Source: Kushneria sinocarnis (GTDB taxonomy: Bacteria > Pseudomonadota > Gammaproteobacteria > Pseudomonadales > Halomonadaceae). From it: 64,000 bases of DNA. The stretch lies in the NCBI RefSeq assembly GCF_003633775.1, contig NZ_RBIN01000002.1, positions 413,286 through 477,285 on the forward strand. Direction: 5' to 3'. The position numbers and the translations under genes were made by a program. Within the stretch, counting starts at the first letter, position 1. Each line of letters begins with the position of its first letter. The notes under the pieces were generated by a model. It saw nothing but the letters and a program-made list of their open reading frames with translations. It was not told where the DNA came from and ran no database searches. Shown piece by piece: positions 39,881-48,168 of the stretch.

Positions 39881-40833
39881 GAGCTCACCTCACGGGGCTG
39901 ACGGGGTTCGGCCGGAGGCAGTTCACGCCGCTTCCAGTAGCCCGCCAGCAGTGACCCGGAGATATTGTGCCAGACCGAAAACAGCGCACCGGGCAGCGCC
40001 GCCACGGGCGAGAAGAACTGGGCCGCCAGCGACGCAGCCAGCCCGGAGTTCTGCATGCCGACCTCGATCGCCACGGTGCGGCTGTCGCGCCGGTCGAGAC
40101 GCAGCGCCCGGGCCAGCCCATAGCCCATGGCCAGCCCGCTGACGTTGTGCAGCACGACCGCCAGCGCGACCATCGGCCCCAGCGACGTCAGGCGATCGGC
40201 ATTGAGCGACACCACGATGGCAATGATGAGCACGATGGCCACCATCGCTACCGTGGCCAGCGCCGGCTCGATACGGCGGATCGTGGCCGCCAGCCAGTGA
40301 TGCACGAGACAGCCGGCCACGATCGGCAGTACCACCAGCTTCGCGATGCTCCACAAAAGACCGAGCACGGGCACATCGATCGAGGCGCCCATCCACAGCC
40401 AGACCAGCAGCGGCGTCAGGAAGATCGACAGCAGCGTCGAGACCAGCGTCATGCTGACCGACAGGGCGACATTGCCGCCGGCCAGCCAGGCCATCACGTT
40501 GGAGGCCGTGCCGCCCGAGGTCGCCCCGACCAGCACCATGCCGATGGTCAGTGCCGGCGACAGACCGAGCACCGAGGCAATCACGAAAGCCGCTGCCGGC
40601 ATCAGCGCATACTGCAGCACCACGCCGATCACGATCGCCCGTGGCGAGCGCAGCACCCCGGCAAAATCGGCCCGCGACAGCGTCAGCCCCATGGTGAACA
40701 TGATCAGTGCCAGCAGCGGCTGAATGGCGACGGCCCCAGGCTGGAACAGGCCGGGCATGAAGGCGGCGATGGCCGCCGCACCAATGGCCCAGAGCGGAAA
40801 AAGACGATTGAGTGTCGTGAACATGCTAGTCAT
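39877..40833 (-). CDS. Bile acid:sodium symporter (BASS) family transporter
   Basis: 318 residues with about nine to ten hydrophobic helices. Family stretches include LIMFTMGLTLSRADFAGVLRSPRAIVIGVVLQYALMP, LVGATSGGTASNVMAWLAGGNVALSVSMTLVSTL and VAIEVGMQNSGLAASLAAQFF, with the residues of the two sodium sites. Members take up organic anions with sodium; the substrate is unknown. The start is at 40833 or 40824; the upstream extension to 40878 is unlikely. Confidence 0.9.
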   Translation of the reverse strand: MTSMFTTLNRLFPLWAIGAAAIAAFMPGLFQPGAVAIQPLLALIMFTMGLTLSRADFAGVLRSPRAIVIGVVLQYALMPAAAFVIASVLGLSPALTIGMVLVGATSGGTASNVMAWLAGGNVALSVSMTLVSTLLSIFLTPLLVWLWMGASIDVPVLGLLWSIAKLVVLPIVAGCLVHHWLAATIRRIEPALATVAMVAIVLIIAIVVSLNADRLTSLGPMVALAVVLHNVSGLAMGYGLARALRLDRRDSRTVAIEVGMQNSGLAASLAAQFFSPVAALPGALFSVWHNISGSLLAGYWKRRELPPAEPRQPREVSS

Positions 40834-40939
40834 CCGGTCAACAACAGATTGCCGCGCACGGGCAGCACGGATCGCCACGGCACCTTCGGTGGATCACACC
40901 CGGGTGGGCCGACCGGCGGGGTCGCCGGCTCAGGCCGGT

Positions 40940-41662
40940 TCAGTCGGCGAGAAAATCGGGCAGTTCGAGTCGACGGTGTTGCCGCCAGTAATCGACCAGC
41001 TGCGAGACGCCCTCGGTCGCGCTGGTGGTCATGGCAGTAATGCCTGCCGGAGTCAGTTCGGCAGCAGCCGGATCAACGAGAATGCGGGGCACGTGCCAGT
41101 CGGCCTCGTTGACCAGCCCGGAGGCCGGTGCCACCGCCAGCGAGGTGCCCACCACCAGCACCAGATCGGCCTCGGCCACCAGCTCACAGGCCGTCGGAAA
41201 CAGCGGCACCGACTCGCCGAACCAGACCACGTGCGGACGCAGCTGACTGCCACGATCGCAGTGATCGCCGATGCGGATCTCCTGGTCTTCGTCGAGCCGG
41301 TAGATCAATCGCGGATCGGCGCTGGAACGGGCCTTGAGGATTTCACCGTGCAGATGCAGCACCGAGCGCGAGCCCGCCCGTTCATGCAGATCATCGATGT
41401 TCTGGGTCACGATGCTGACCCGGAAGCCATCGCTTTCGAGCGCGGCCAGAGCCCTGTGGGCCGCGTTGGGCTGCGCTGCCCGCACCTGACGGCGGCGCTC
41501 GTTGTAAAAGGCCAGTACCGTTTCGGGATCGCGATGCCAGCCTTCCGGCGTGGCGACATCCTCGACCCGATGGTTTTCCCACAGGCCATTGCCATCGCGG
41601 AAGGTGCGGATCCCGCTTTCGGCGCTGACTCCGGCACCGGTCAGCACGACCAGATGCGACAT
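40940..41662 (-). CDS. Sirtuin-type NAD-dependent protein deacylase without zinc cysteines
   Basis: 240 residues from ATG 41662. The NAD site is LTGAGVSAESGIRTFRDGNGLW and TQNIDDLHERAG; the catalytic His105 lies in HLHGEI; GTSLAVAPAS follows. It resembles CobB, including RPHVVWFGE. The segment that normally holds four zinc-binding cysteines (here ARSSADPRLIYRLDEDQEIRIGDHC) has at most one Cys. Similar zinc-less sirtuins exist in other bacteria. It would remove acyl groups from lysines. Confidence 0.88.
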   Translation of the reverse strand: MSHLVVLTGAGVSAESGIRTFRDGNGLWENHRVEDVATPEGWHRDPETVLAFYNERRRQVRAAQPNAAHRALAALESDGFRVSIVTQNIDDLHERAGSRSVLHLHGEILKARSSADPRLIYRLDEDQEIRIGDHCDRGSQLRPHVVWFGESVPLFPTACELVAEADLVLVVGTSLAVAPASGLVNEADWHVPRILVDPAAAELTPAGITAMTTSATEGVSQLVDYWRQHRRLELPDFLAD

Positions 41663-41779
41663 GGTGCGTTCTCCCATCCCTGTTGCCGACGCATGCGACG
41701 TCATCCGTGCGCGCGGATTCTACCAGATCCACCGCAGGGCGCCCATGCACGGGAGGCCCCGCTGCCCCGTCTGGCGCCC

Positions 41780-42670
41780 TCAGCCCAGCTGGAAGATGAT
41801 GATGCCGACCGCCATGGCCGTGGCACAGGCCAGCCGCTGATAGAACAGCCGCCCCCGGCTGAGGGCATCGGTCAGGCCGATCCCCAGCCGGGTCATGACC
41901 AGCGCCACGGCAATCGACAGGATCCCCCGCGCCGACTGCAGGATATTGGCATGCACGGCGCCGAGCACGTTGAAGGTCACGAACAGCAGCACCATCGAGC
42001 CCATCCAGCTCGCGGCCAGCGGCCAGGTGGCCAGCACCCGGCGCCAGTCGGCACGGCCGAGGCTGAAACCGACCGGCAGCACCACCAGCCCGTTGAGGCA
42101 GTAGACCACGCTGACCGCCAGCATGATGCCGTGCAGGCCCTCGACCCCGATATGATGCATCAGGGCGACGACCCCCAGATCGGAGGCGGAGTAGCCCAGT
42201 ACCGCCAGCAGCAGCCAGCCCAGGGCACGGGAGCGGATCGCCCCGCCGGCCAGGCTCATGGCGATGGCCGCGAGCCCGCAGATCGCCACCCCCAGCCACT
42301 CGAGCCGCCCCAGCAGTTCACCGGCAAACAGCGTCGTGATGACGGCCAGCGATACCACCTTGAGCCCCAGCAGCGGCGAGACCCGGGAGGCCACGTCATG
42401 GCGCAGCGCGGCAAACAGCGCCGCCTGCCCCAGCAGGTAGCAGCCGGAAGCGGCCGCCAGCGGCCCCAGCAGGGTCATGAGCGGGGCCATGTCCGGGCTC
42501 CACAGCATGATCACGCCGATGGCCGAGCCAAGCCCCATCAGCAGGTGACTGAACACCAGCATGGCGCGCGAGCCCAGCCCGGTGGTCAGCCGCACCTGGG
42601 CGGCCAGAAAGTAGTACAGCGCCTGCCCCAGGGCGCCCAGTAGTCCGCAGATCACGGCAATCGCTGCCAT
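41780..42670 (-). CDS. EamA/DMT-superfamily transporter
   Basis: 296 residues from ATG 42670 with about ten hydrophobic helices in two repeats, the first from MAAIAVICGLLGALGQALYYFLA. The second repeat starts near RSRALGWLLLAVLGYSASDLG. Composition and layout fit a drug/metabolite transporter of the EamA type. No substrate can be proposed. Confidence 0.75.
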   Translation of the reverse strand: MAAIAVICGLLGALGQALYYFLAAQVRLTTGLGSRAMLVFSHLLMGLGSAIGVIMLWSPDMAPLMTLLGPLAAASGCYLLGQAALFAALRHDVASRVSPLLGLKVVSLAVITTLFAGELLGRLEWLGVAICGLAAIAMSLAGGAIRSRALGWLLLAVLGYSASDLGVVALMHHIGVEGLHGIMLAVSVVYCLNGLVVLPVGFSLGRADWRRVLATWPLAASWMGSMVLLFVTFNVLGAVHANILQSARGILSIAVALVMTRLGIGLTDALSRGRLFYQRLACATAMAVGIIIFQLG

Positions 42671-42759
42671 CGTGTACCATCCCCTGCCCGGCATCTGACA
42701 TAATTGACATGCTCGCCCCGCACGGGGACAAGCCCATTCTTGCGCTTCATTCGGAACCG

Positions 42760-43560
42760 ATGTCCGCCACCCTCGATATCATCTTTCAGGACGAACAGCT
42801 GGTCGTGGTGCACAAGCCGGCCGGCGCGCTGGTTCATCGCAGCGCGCTGGACCGGCATGCGCCGGTGGTCATGCTGCAGTGCCTGCGTGATCAGCTCGGC
42901 CGCCGCGTCTATCCGGCCCACCGTCTCGACCGGCCCACCTCGGGGCTGCTGCTGTTTGCCTTCGATAGCGCGACCGCTGCGCGGCTGGGCGAAGCCTTCC
43001 GTGAGCAGCAGGTCGCCAAGCGCTATCTGGCGGTGGTGCGCGGCATCGGTCCCGAAGAGGCGCTGTACGACTGGCCGCTGCAGGAAGAGGACGGCCGCCG
43101 GCCCAAGGCCGAGCAGCCCCCCATGGCGGCCGCGACCCGGGTGCGTCGTCTCGACAGCATCGAGCTGCCGGTACGCGTCGATCGCTATCCGCAGAGCCGC
43201 TACTCGCTGATGGAAGCGGTGCCCCTGAGCGGCCGTCGCCACCAGATTCGCCGCCATCTCAGCCGCGGCGGCTATCCCATCATCGGCGATGCCAAGCACG
43301 GCAAGGGCGTGCACAACCGCTTCTTCCGGGATCGCCTCGACAGCGATCGCCTGCTGCTGGCCGCCGTCGAGCTTGGCTTCACCCACCCCGCCGATGGCCG
43401 CTGGCTGAACCTGCAGGCGCCGGTAGCCGATGATTTTGCCGCCCTGCTGGATCGACTGGGTTGGGCCGGCCACAATCCGCCCCGGGAGGTCGCGCATTTC
43501 GATCGGCGCCCGTCGGACGAGTCGATTTCCACCTCCCCCACCGACAGCGAGTCGCCATGA
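42760..43560 (+). CDS. truC: tRNA pseudouridine-65 synthase TruC
   Basis: 266 residues from ATG 42760 (MSATLDIIFQDEQLVVVHKPAG). RluA-family fold with catalytic Asp57 in AHRLDRPTSGLLLFA, and LSGRRHQIRRHLSRGGYPIIGDAKHG. The order and length fit TruC, which modifies U65 in some tRNAs. It overlaps tcdA by four bases. Confidence 0.92.
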   Translation: MSATLDIIFQDEQLVVVHKPAGALVHRSALDRHAPVVMLQCLRDQLGRRVYPAHRLDRPTSGLLLFAFDSATAARLGEAFREQQVAKRYLAVVRGIGPEEALYDWPLQEEDGRRPKAEQPPMAAATRVRRLDSIELPVRVDRYPQSRYSLMEAVPLSGRRHQIRRHLSRGGYPIIGDAKHGKGVHNRFFRDRLDSDRLLLAAVELGFTHPADGRWLNLQAPVADDFAALLDRLGWAGHNPPREVAHFDRRPSDESISTSPTDSESP

Positions 43561-44417
43561 GCAGTGCACCCGATGACTCCCGCTACAGCGCCGCGCACGA
43601 GCAGGATTACGCCCGGCGCTTCGATGGTATCCGCCGCCTCTACGGCCAGCGCGGCGTCGAACGCCTGCGGCGCGCGCACGTGGTCATCATCGGCATCGGC
43701 GGCGTGGGCAGCTGGACGGTCGAGGCGCTCGCCCGCAGTGGCCTGGAGCGGCTGACCCTGATCGATCTCGATGACGTCTGCATCACCAATGTCAATCGTC
43801 AGATCCACGCCCTGGATGGCCAGATCGGCCGACCCAAGGTGGACGTACTGGCCGAGCGCTGCCGGCTGATCAACCCCTTCATCGATGTCCATACCGTAGC
43901 GGCCTTCGTCACCCCACACAACGTGGCCGAACGGCTGCCGGCGGATACCGCGCATGTCATCGATGCCATCGATCATGTCGGCGCCAAGACCGCCCTGATC
44001 GCCCACTGCCGCCGCCGGCGCCTCGGTCTGACGGTAACCGGGGGCGCGGGCGGGCTGACCGATCCGGGCCGGCTGCAGGTACTGGACCTGAGCCGCACCG
44101 AGCAGGATCCGCTGCTGTCGAAGGTACGCGCCCGACTGCGGCGCGAGCACGGCTTCCCGCGCAATCCGAAGCGCCGCTTTGCAGTGGCGTGCGTCTGCTC
44201 CAGCGAGCAGCGCCGCTATCCGGATGGCGCCGGTGAGATCTGCCATACGCGTCCGCGCGGTGAAGAGTCCCTGCGTCTGGGCTGCGCTGCCGGCTTCGGC
44301 GCGGCAAGCTTCGTGACCGGCGCCTTCGGCTTTGCCGCGGCCGGTCATGCCATCGAACGGCTGATCGAGCACTCCGGCGAGGCTGCCGGTCAGCCCGCTC
44401 CGGAGATTTCCCGATGA
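43557..44417 (+). CDS. tcdA: tRNA threonylcarbamoyladenosine dehydratase TcdA
   Basis: 286 residues of the E1-like ThiF family. The ATP site is VVIIGIGGVGSWTVEALARSG followed by LTLIDLDDVCITNVNRQ. It dehydrates t6A37 to the cyclic form, acting after tsaC (30387) and the other t6A enzymes. It is coupled to truC upstream and to the DUF1653 gene downstream by four-base overlaps. Confidence 0.95.
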   Translation: MSSAPDDSRYSAAHEQDYARRFDGIRRLYGQRGVERLRRAHVVIIGIGGVGSWTVEALARSGLERLTLIDLDDVCITNVNRQIHALDGQIGRPKVDVLAERCRLINPFIDVHTVAAFVTPHNVAERLPADTAHVIDAIDHVGAKTALIAHCRRRRLGLTVTGGAGGLTDPGRLQVLDLSRTEQDPLLSKVRARLRREHGFPRNPKRRFAVACVCSSEQRRYPDGAGEICHTRPRGEESLRLGCAAGFGAASFVTGAFGFAAAGHAIERLIEHSGEAAGQPAPEISR

Positions 44418-44641
44418 CACAGCAACGGCCGGTTCCCGGTATCTATCGACACTACAAGGGCGCCCTGTACGAGGTACTGGGCACGGCACACCACAGCGAA
44501 AGCGAGGAGCAGCTGGTGGTCTATCGCGCGCTTTACGGCCATTACGGCCTGTGGGTACGCCCGCTGGCCATGTTCATGGAGAGCGTGGAAATCGACGGCG
44601 AACCGGTGGCCCGCTTCGCACTGGAGCAGGCCTTCGGGTAA
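44414..44641 (+). CDS. DUF1653 family small protein
   Basis: 75 residues. PGIYRHYKGALYEVLGTAHHSESEEQLVVYRALYG.YGLWVRPLAMFME is the DUF1653 signature. The fold is a small beta barrel and the function is unknown. The ATG overlaps the tcdA stop, so it is translated with that operon. Confidence 0.92.
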   Translation: MTQQRPVPGIYRHYKGALYEVLGTAHHSESEEQLVVYRALYGHYGLWVRPLAMFMESVEIDGEPVARFALEQAFG

Positions 44642-44665
44642 CCGGTTCGCCCGGAGCGGCAGCGA

Positions 44666-45163
44666 TCAGTCGTCGTCGCCGTCTTCCTGCCCCGGCAGCT
44701 GCATCTGACGCTGCTGGTAGTTCTCGATGCCGATCCGGTCGATCAGCCCCAGTTCGGTCTCGATGGCGTCGATGTGCTCCTCCTCATCCGCCAGGATCCC
44801 CAGCGCCAGATCACGACTGACATAGTCGCGCACGGACTCGAAGTAGCTGATCGCCTCGATCAGGGCCTCGCGCCCCTCATGCTCGATCTTCAGATCGCTT
44901 TCGAGCATTTCCCGGGTGTTTTCGCCGATGTGCAGCTTGCCGAGGTCCTGTAGGTTGGGGACACCCTCGAGAAAGAGAATGCGCTGGATGTAGCGGTCGG
45001 CATGGTTCATCTCGTCGATGGACTCGTCGTACTCCCATTTGGCGAGCCCGGCCAGTCCCCAGTCCTTGTACATGCGGGCATGCAGGAAATACTGGTTGAT
45101 GGCAACGAGTTCATTGCCGAGCAGACGATTGAGATGCTCGATGACCTTCGGATCGGCTTTCAT
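44666..45163 (-). CDS. bfr: Bacterioferritin
   Basis: 165 residues from ATG 45163. The four-helix ferritin subunit stores iron in a 24-mer. Ferroxidase residues Glu18, Glu51, His54, Glu94, Glu127 and His130 appear in [24 protein letters not shown] and [13 protein letters not shown]. Met52 for the inter-subunit heme is present. It follows bfd, the ferredoxin that releases stored iron. A perfect palindrome lies 62 bases upstream. Confidence 0.95.
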   Translation of the reverse strand: MKADPKVIEHLNRLLGNELVAINQYFLHARMYKDWGLAGLAKWEYDESIDEMNHADRYIQRILFLEGVPNLQDLGKLHIGENTREMLESDLKIEHEGREALIEAISYFESVRDYVSRDLALGILADEEEHIDAIETELGLIDRIGIENYQQRQMQLPGQEDGDDD

Positions 45164-45224
45164 GAGTTGTTCTCCGCTGACAGGCACATGGAGGGCGCGT
45201 GGCCCGTGAACATGTCACGAGTAT

Positions 45225-45236
45225 CTCTCATGAGAG
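45225..45236. promoter_or_regulatory. 12-bp palindrome upstream of bfr
   Basis: CTCTCATGAGAG is a perfect palindrome about 62 bases before the bfr start. Further upstream, near 45277-45296, the minus strand reads TAATGAGAATCCTT, which is loosely Fur-box-like. Both could control bfr in response to iron. Confidence 0.3.
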
Positions 45237-45320
45237 GGCAGATTTCGAGGGGAGCACGTGCCGAATCAATGACTTGCGAAGGATTCTCATTAGCCGTGGC
45301 AAACGCCCCGAGACCGCGGT

Positions 45321-45551
45321 CTAACCGGTCGCTGCCACTGCCAGATCACCGTGGTGACTGACCAGCCGATGATAGCGGCTGGCATGGGCAAGCAGCGCTT
45401 CCTCGACGATCGACTCCGCCATGCAGGCACACTTGCCGCACTGGCTCGAACAGCCGGTCATGCGACGCACTTCCTGCCACGAGCGCGCCCCTTCGCTGAC
45501 GGCGTCACGCAACTGATGATCGGTCACCTTTCTGCACAGACAGACAAACAT
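45321..45551 (-). CDS. bfd: Bacterioferritin-associated ferredoxin Bfd
   Basis: 76 residues from ATG 45551, with GAGGAG well placed; longer in-frame starts are unlikely. The [2Fe-2S] ligands Cys4, Cys6, Cys38 and Cys41 are at the family positions (MFVCLCRKVT; CSSQCGKC). Bfd donates electrons to bacterioferritin to mobilise stored iron, and is typically made under iron shortage. It lies upstream of bfr on the same strand. Confidence 0.95.
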   Translation of the reverse strand: MFVCLCRKVTDHQLRDAVSEGARSWQEVRRMTGCSSQCGKCACMAESIVEEALLAHASRYHRLVSHHGDLAVAATG

Positions 45552-45581
45552 GCCGGACTCCTCAGTGGTCATGGTCTGAAT

Positions 45582-45600
45582 GTAAATGATTCTCAGCCAT
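45582..45600 (-). promoter_or_regulatory. Candidate Fur box and promoter of bfd
   Basis: The segment carries the Fur-like core ATGATTCTCA (11 of 19 positions match the classical Fur consensus). On the minus strand it lies between TTGCGC (45608-45603) and TTACAT (about 45585-45580), a possible -35/-10 pair with a 17-nt spacer. Iron repression of bfd by Fur is known in Pseudomonas; here it is inferred from this site. Confidence 0.5.
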
Positions 45601-45669
45601 TTGCGCAAGAATCATCGAGAACAATTTGCATTCCGGCACCGGGAGCGGCCTCTTCATTACCTCATGACA

Positions 45670-45690
45670 ACGCCCCGCGGTGCGGGGCGT
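45670..45690. terminator. Hairpin between aldehyde dehydrogenase and bfd
   Basis: ACGCCCCGC and GCGGGGCGT form a perfect 9-bp stem around GGT, about 30 bases beyond the end of the minus-strand dehydrogenase gene. No T-run follows on either strand. Confidence 0.55.
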
Positions 45691-45721
45691 CGATATCACC
45701 GGGCAATTACCGTGACCAGAT

Positions 45722-47242
45722 TCAGTAGAGGCCCATCGGGTTGTCGCTGTAGGAGATCAGCTGACACTTGATCTGCTGATAGTTGTCGAGAATGGTCTTG
45801 TGGGTCTCGCGCCCAATGCCGGACTTCTTGTAGCCGCCGAAGGCGGCATGCGCCGGATACTGGTGATAACAGTTGGTCCAGACCCGACCGGCCTGGATCC
45901 CCCGGCCCATACGGAAGGCGCGATTGATATCGCGGGTCCAGACGCCGGCGCCCAGCCCGAACTCGGTATCGTTGGCAATCGCGAGCGCCTCCTCCTCGGT
46001 ACGGAAGGTGGTCACGGACAGCGTCGGCCCGAAGATCTCCTCCTGGAAGACGCGCATGTCGTTGCGGCCCCGGAAGATGGTCGGCTGGACATAGAAGCCA
46101 CCCCCCTGTTCGCCGGTCAGGGTTTGCTTTTCACCCCCCAGCAGCAGTTCGGCGCCCTCCTGACGGCCGATCTCCATATAGGACATGATCTTGTCGAACT
46201 GCTCGCGGGAGACCTGGGCACCCATCTCGGTTTCGGAATCGAGCGGGTTGCCGAACTTCAGCCGTTTGGCCCGCTCGATCACCCGCGGCATCAGGGTGTC
46301 GTAGACATCCTCGTGAATCAGTGCCCGCGAGGGGCAGGTGCAGACTTCCCCCTGGTTGAGGAAGGTCATCATCAGCCCTTCGACGCACTTGTCGATGAAG
46401 CTGTCGCCATGGCCGAGGATATCCTCGAAGAAGATGTTGGGCGACTTGCCGCCCAGTTCGAGCGTGGCCGGAACGATGCGCTCGGCGGCCTTCGCCATGA
46501 TGTGGCTGCCCACCGGGGTCGAACCGGTGAAGGCGATCTTGTGAATACCGGGGTGCACCGCCAGCGCTTCACCGGCCTCTTCGCCCAGACCGTGCACCAC
46601 GTTGAGCACACCCTTCGGCAGCAGATCGCCGATCAGGCCGAGCAGCACACAGATCGAGGCCGGGGTCTGTTCTGCCGGCTTGAGCACCGAGGCATTGCCC
46701 GCGGCCAGCGCCGGCGCCAGCTTCCAGCCGGCCATCAGCAGCGGAAAGTTCCACGGGATGATCTGCCCCACCACGCCGTAGGGTTCGTGATAGTGGTAGG
46801 CCACCGTGCTGGCATCGATTTCACTGATGCTGCCTTCCTGGCTGCGAATACAGCCGGCAAAATAGCGGAAGTGATCGACCAGCAGGGGCAGATCGGCCGC
46901 CAGACATTCACGGATCGGCTTGCCGTTGTCCCAGGTTTCGGCGACCGCCAGCATTTCGAGATTGGCCTCGATGCGATCGGCGATCTGCAGCAGCACGCCG
47001 GCACGCTCGCTCGGTGACGTGGCTGCCCAGCCCGGCGCCGCGCGGGTCGCCGCCTGTACGGCACGGTCGATATCGGCCGCCCGGGAGCGCGGGACCTGAC
47101 AGAAGACCTCGCCGGTGATCGGCGTCAGGTTATCCAGGTACTCACCTCCCTCGGGAGCGACCCATTCGCCGCCGATGAAGTTCTCGTAGCGCTTGCTGAA
47201 CGTGACCAGTGCATCTGCCTGGCCGGGACTGGCGTATTGCAT
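45722..47242 (-). CDS. NAD-dependent aldehyde dehydrogenase (AldB/ExaC type)
   Basis: 506 residues from ATG 47242 with AAGGAG upstream. The NAD-binding [33 protein letters not shown], catalytic Glu in [10 protein letters not shown] and catalytic Cys in [12 protein letters not shown] are all present. The ExaC/AldB group oxidises acetaldehyde and chloroacetaldehyde to the acids; the C-terminal [21 protein letters not shown] fits this group. An inverted repeat overlapping its promoter suggests repression by a dedicated regulator not in view. Confidence 0.93.
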   Translation of the reverse strand: MQYASPGQADALVTFSKRYENFIGGEWVAPEGGEYLDNLTPITGEVFCQVPRSRAADIDRAVQAATRAAPGWAATSPSERAGVLLQIADRIEANLEMLAVAETWDNGKPIRECLAADLPLLVDHFRYFAGCIRSQEGSISEIDASTVAYHYHEPYGVVGQIIPWNFPLLMAGWKLAPALAAGNASVLKPAEQTPASICVLLGLIGDLLPKGVLNVVHGLGEEAGEALAVHPGIHKIAFTGSTPVGSHIMAKAAERIVPATLELGGKSPNIFFEDILGHGDSFIDKCVEGLMMTFLNQGEVCTCPSRALIHEDVYDTLMPRVIERAKRLKFGNPLDSETEMGAQVSREQFDKIMSYMEIGRQEGAELLLGGEKQTLTGEQGGGFYVQPTIFRGRNDMRVFQEEIFGPTLSVTTFRTEEEALAIANDTEFGLGAGVWTRDINRAFRMGRGIQAGRVWTNCYHQYPAHAAFGGYKKSGIGRETHKTILDNYQQIKCQLISYSDNPMGLY

Positions 47243-47272
47243 GATGCGCTCCTTCGACTCGGAATCGCTTGC

Positions 47273-47319
47273 CGCTTGCAAGCGATCTCAGATTAGAAAG
47301 CGTTGCGACATCATCGCAA
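47273..47319 (-). promoter_or_regulatory. Promoter and operator of the aldehyde dehydrogenase
   Basis: On the minus strand TTGCGA (47319-47314), a 16-nt spacer and TCTAAT (47297-47292) form a plausible promoter. The -35 box is one arm of the inverted repeat TTGCGA-N5-TCGCAA (47303-47319), and a second perfect palindrome, CGCTTGCAAGCG, lies at 47273-47284. Overlap with the promoter is what a repressor site would look like. Confidence 0.5.
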
Positions 47320-47339
47320 TGTGGCAATGGTCCAGGTCT

Positions 47340-48110
47340 TCAGCTACGCGCGGTTCCCCGGTTGCGCTGCCAGCGCTTCTCGTTGCGCCGCGCCTTCTGC
47401 ACAAAGGGCGACAGCCGGATCAGGGTGAAGGCAAGGCGGTTGACCAGCGAGGCCGGAAAACGCATCGGCCGCTCGACATCCATGAACAGCACGACCCGCT
47501 GGCCGTCGGTGTCGTTCCACACCTCGTGATCGAAGGTGTCATCGAAGATCATGCTGCGCCCCTCTTCCCAGTGCGCGATCTGTTCATCGACCCGAATGCG
47601 GCACTGTTCACGGGGCTCGGGCACCTGCAGGCCGAGGTGATAGCGCAGCACACCCTTGTAGGGTCCCCGGTGAGCCGGAATGTGCTTGCCCGGGGCGAGA
47701 ATCGAGAACATGGCGGTTTTCATGCCGGGCACCTGCTCGATCAGGCGCGCCGTCTCCGGACAGCGCTCGCAGTTCTCCTCCATGCGGTAGCCGTAACCAT
47801 AAAGGAAAAAGGTCTTCCACTGATCATCCTTCGACAGCCGCTGCTGGTCCTCGGAAATATCCTGGAAGTTGGGCAGCTGGTCGCGCTCGCGCAATACTTC
47901 ATCAAGTTCGGCACGAATCTTCTGCCAGTCGGCTTCCAGCGGCCCTGTCCAGCTGAACTGCGAAGCGTCAAAGAAGGCCCTGTCCCCGACCAGCGAGTGA
48001 CGGGCGATGAAACGGTCAATACCGACCAGCAGGCGCCGACCGACGCGTATATACCAGGGTTTGCGGCGTTTTCCGGCGCGCTCTTGCGCGGGGGCAGTGG
48101 AATCATTCAT
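47340..48110 (-). CDS. Aspartyl/asparaginyl beta-hydroxylase family protein (LpxO-like)
   Basis: 256 residues. The Fe(II)/2-oxoglutarate dioxygenase core is visible: SILAPGKHIPAHRGPYKGVLRYHLGL with the first His ligand, then SMIFDDTFDHEVWNDTDGQRVVLFMDVERP with the second His and the 2-oxoglutarate Arg. LpxO, from this family, hydroxylates the secondary acyl chain of lipid A. It sits 58 bases downstream of the lipid-modification operon (Tam41-like, lipid kinase, phosphatidyltransferase) on the same strand. A role in hydroxylating a sphingolipid or lipid A acyl chain is inference. Confidence 0.88.
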   Translation of the reverse strand: MNDSTAPAQERAGKRRKPWYIRVGRRLLVGIDRFIARHSLVGDRAFFDASQFSWTGPLEADWQKIRAELDEVLRERDQLPNFQDISEDQQRLSKDDQWKTFFLYGYGYRMEENCERCPETARLIEQVPGMKTAMFSILAPGKHIPAHRGPYKGVLRYHLGLQVPEPREQCRIRVDEQIAHWEEGRSMIFDDTFDHEVWNDTDGQRVVLFMDVERPMRFPASLVNRLAFTLIRLSPFVQKARRNEKRWQRNRGTARS

Positions 48111-48168
48111 GACGGGCTCTCCTTGCAGGGGAACAGGATTGATGCCGGAAGACCCGTGGCGACACCGG

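Noticed and set aside
40724..42643. A 639-codon plus-strand open frame
   Set aside because: It lies antisense to the sirtuin and EamA transporter genes, is rich in His, Gln, Arg and Pro without any domain, and is a typical high-GC shadow frame.
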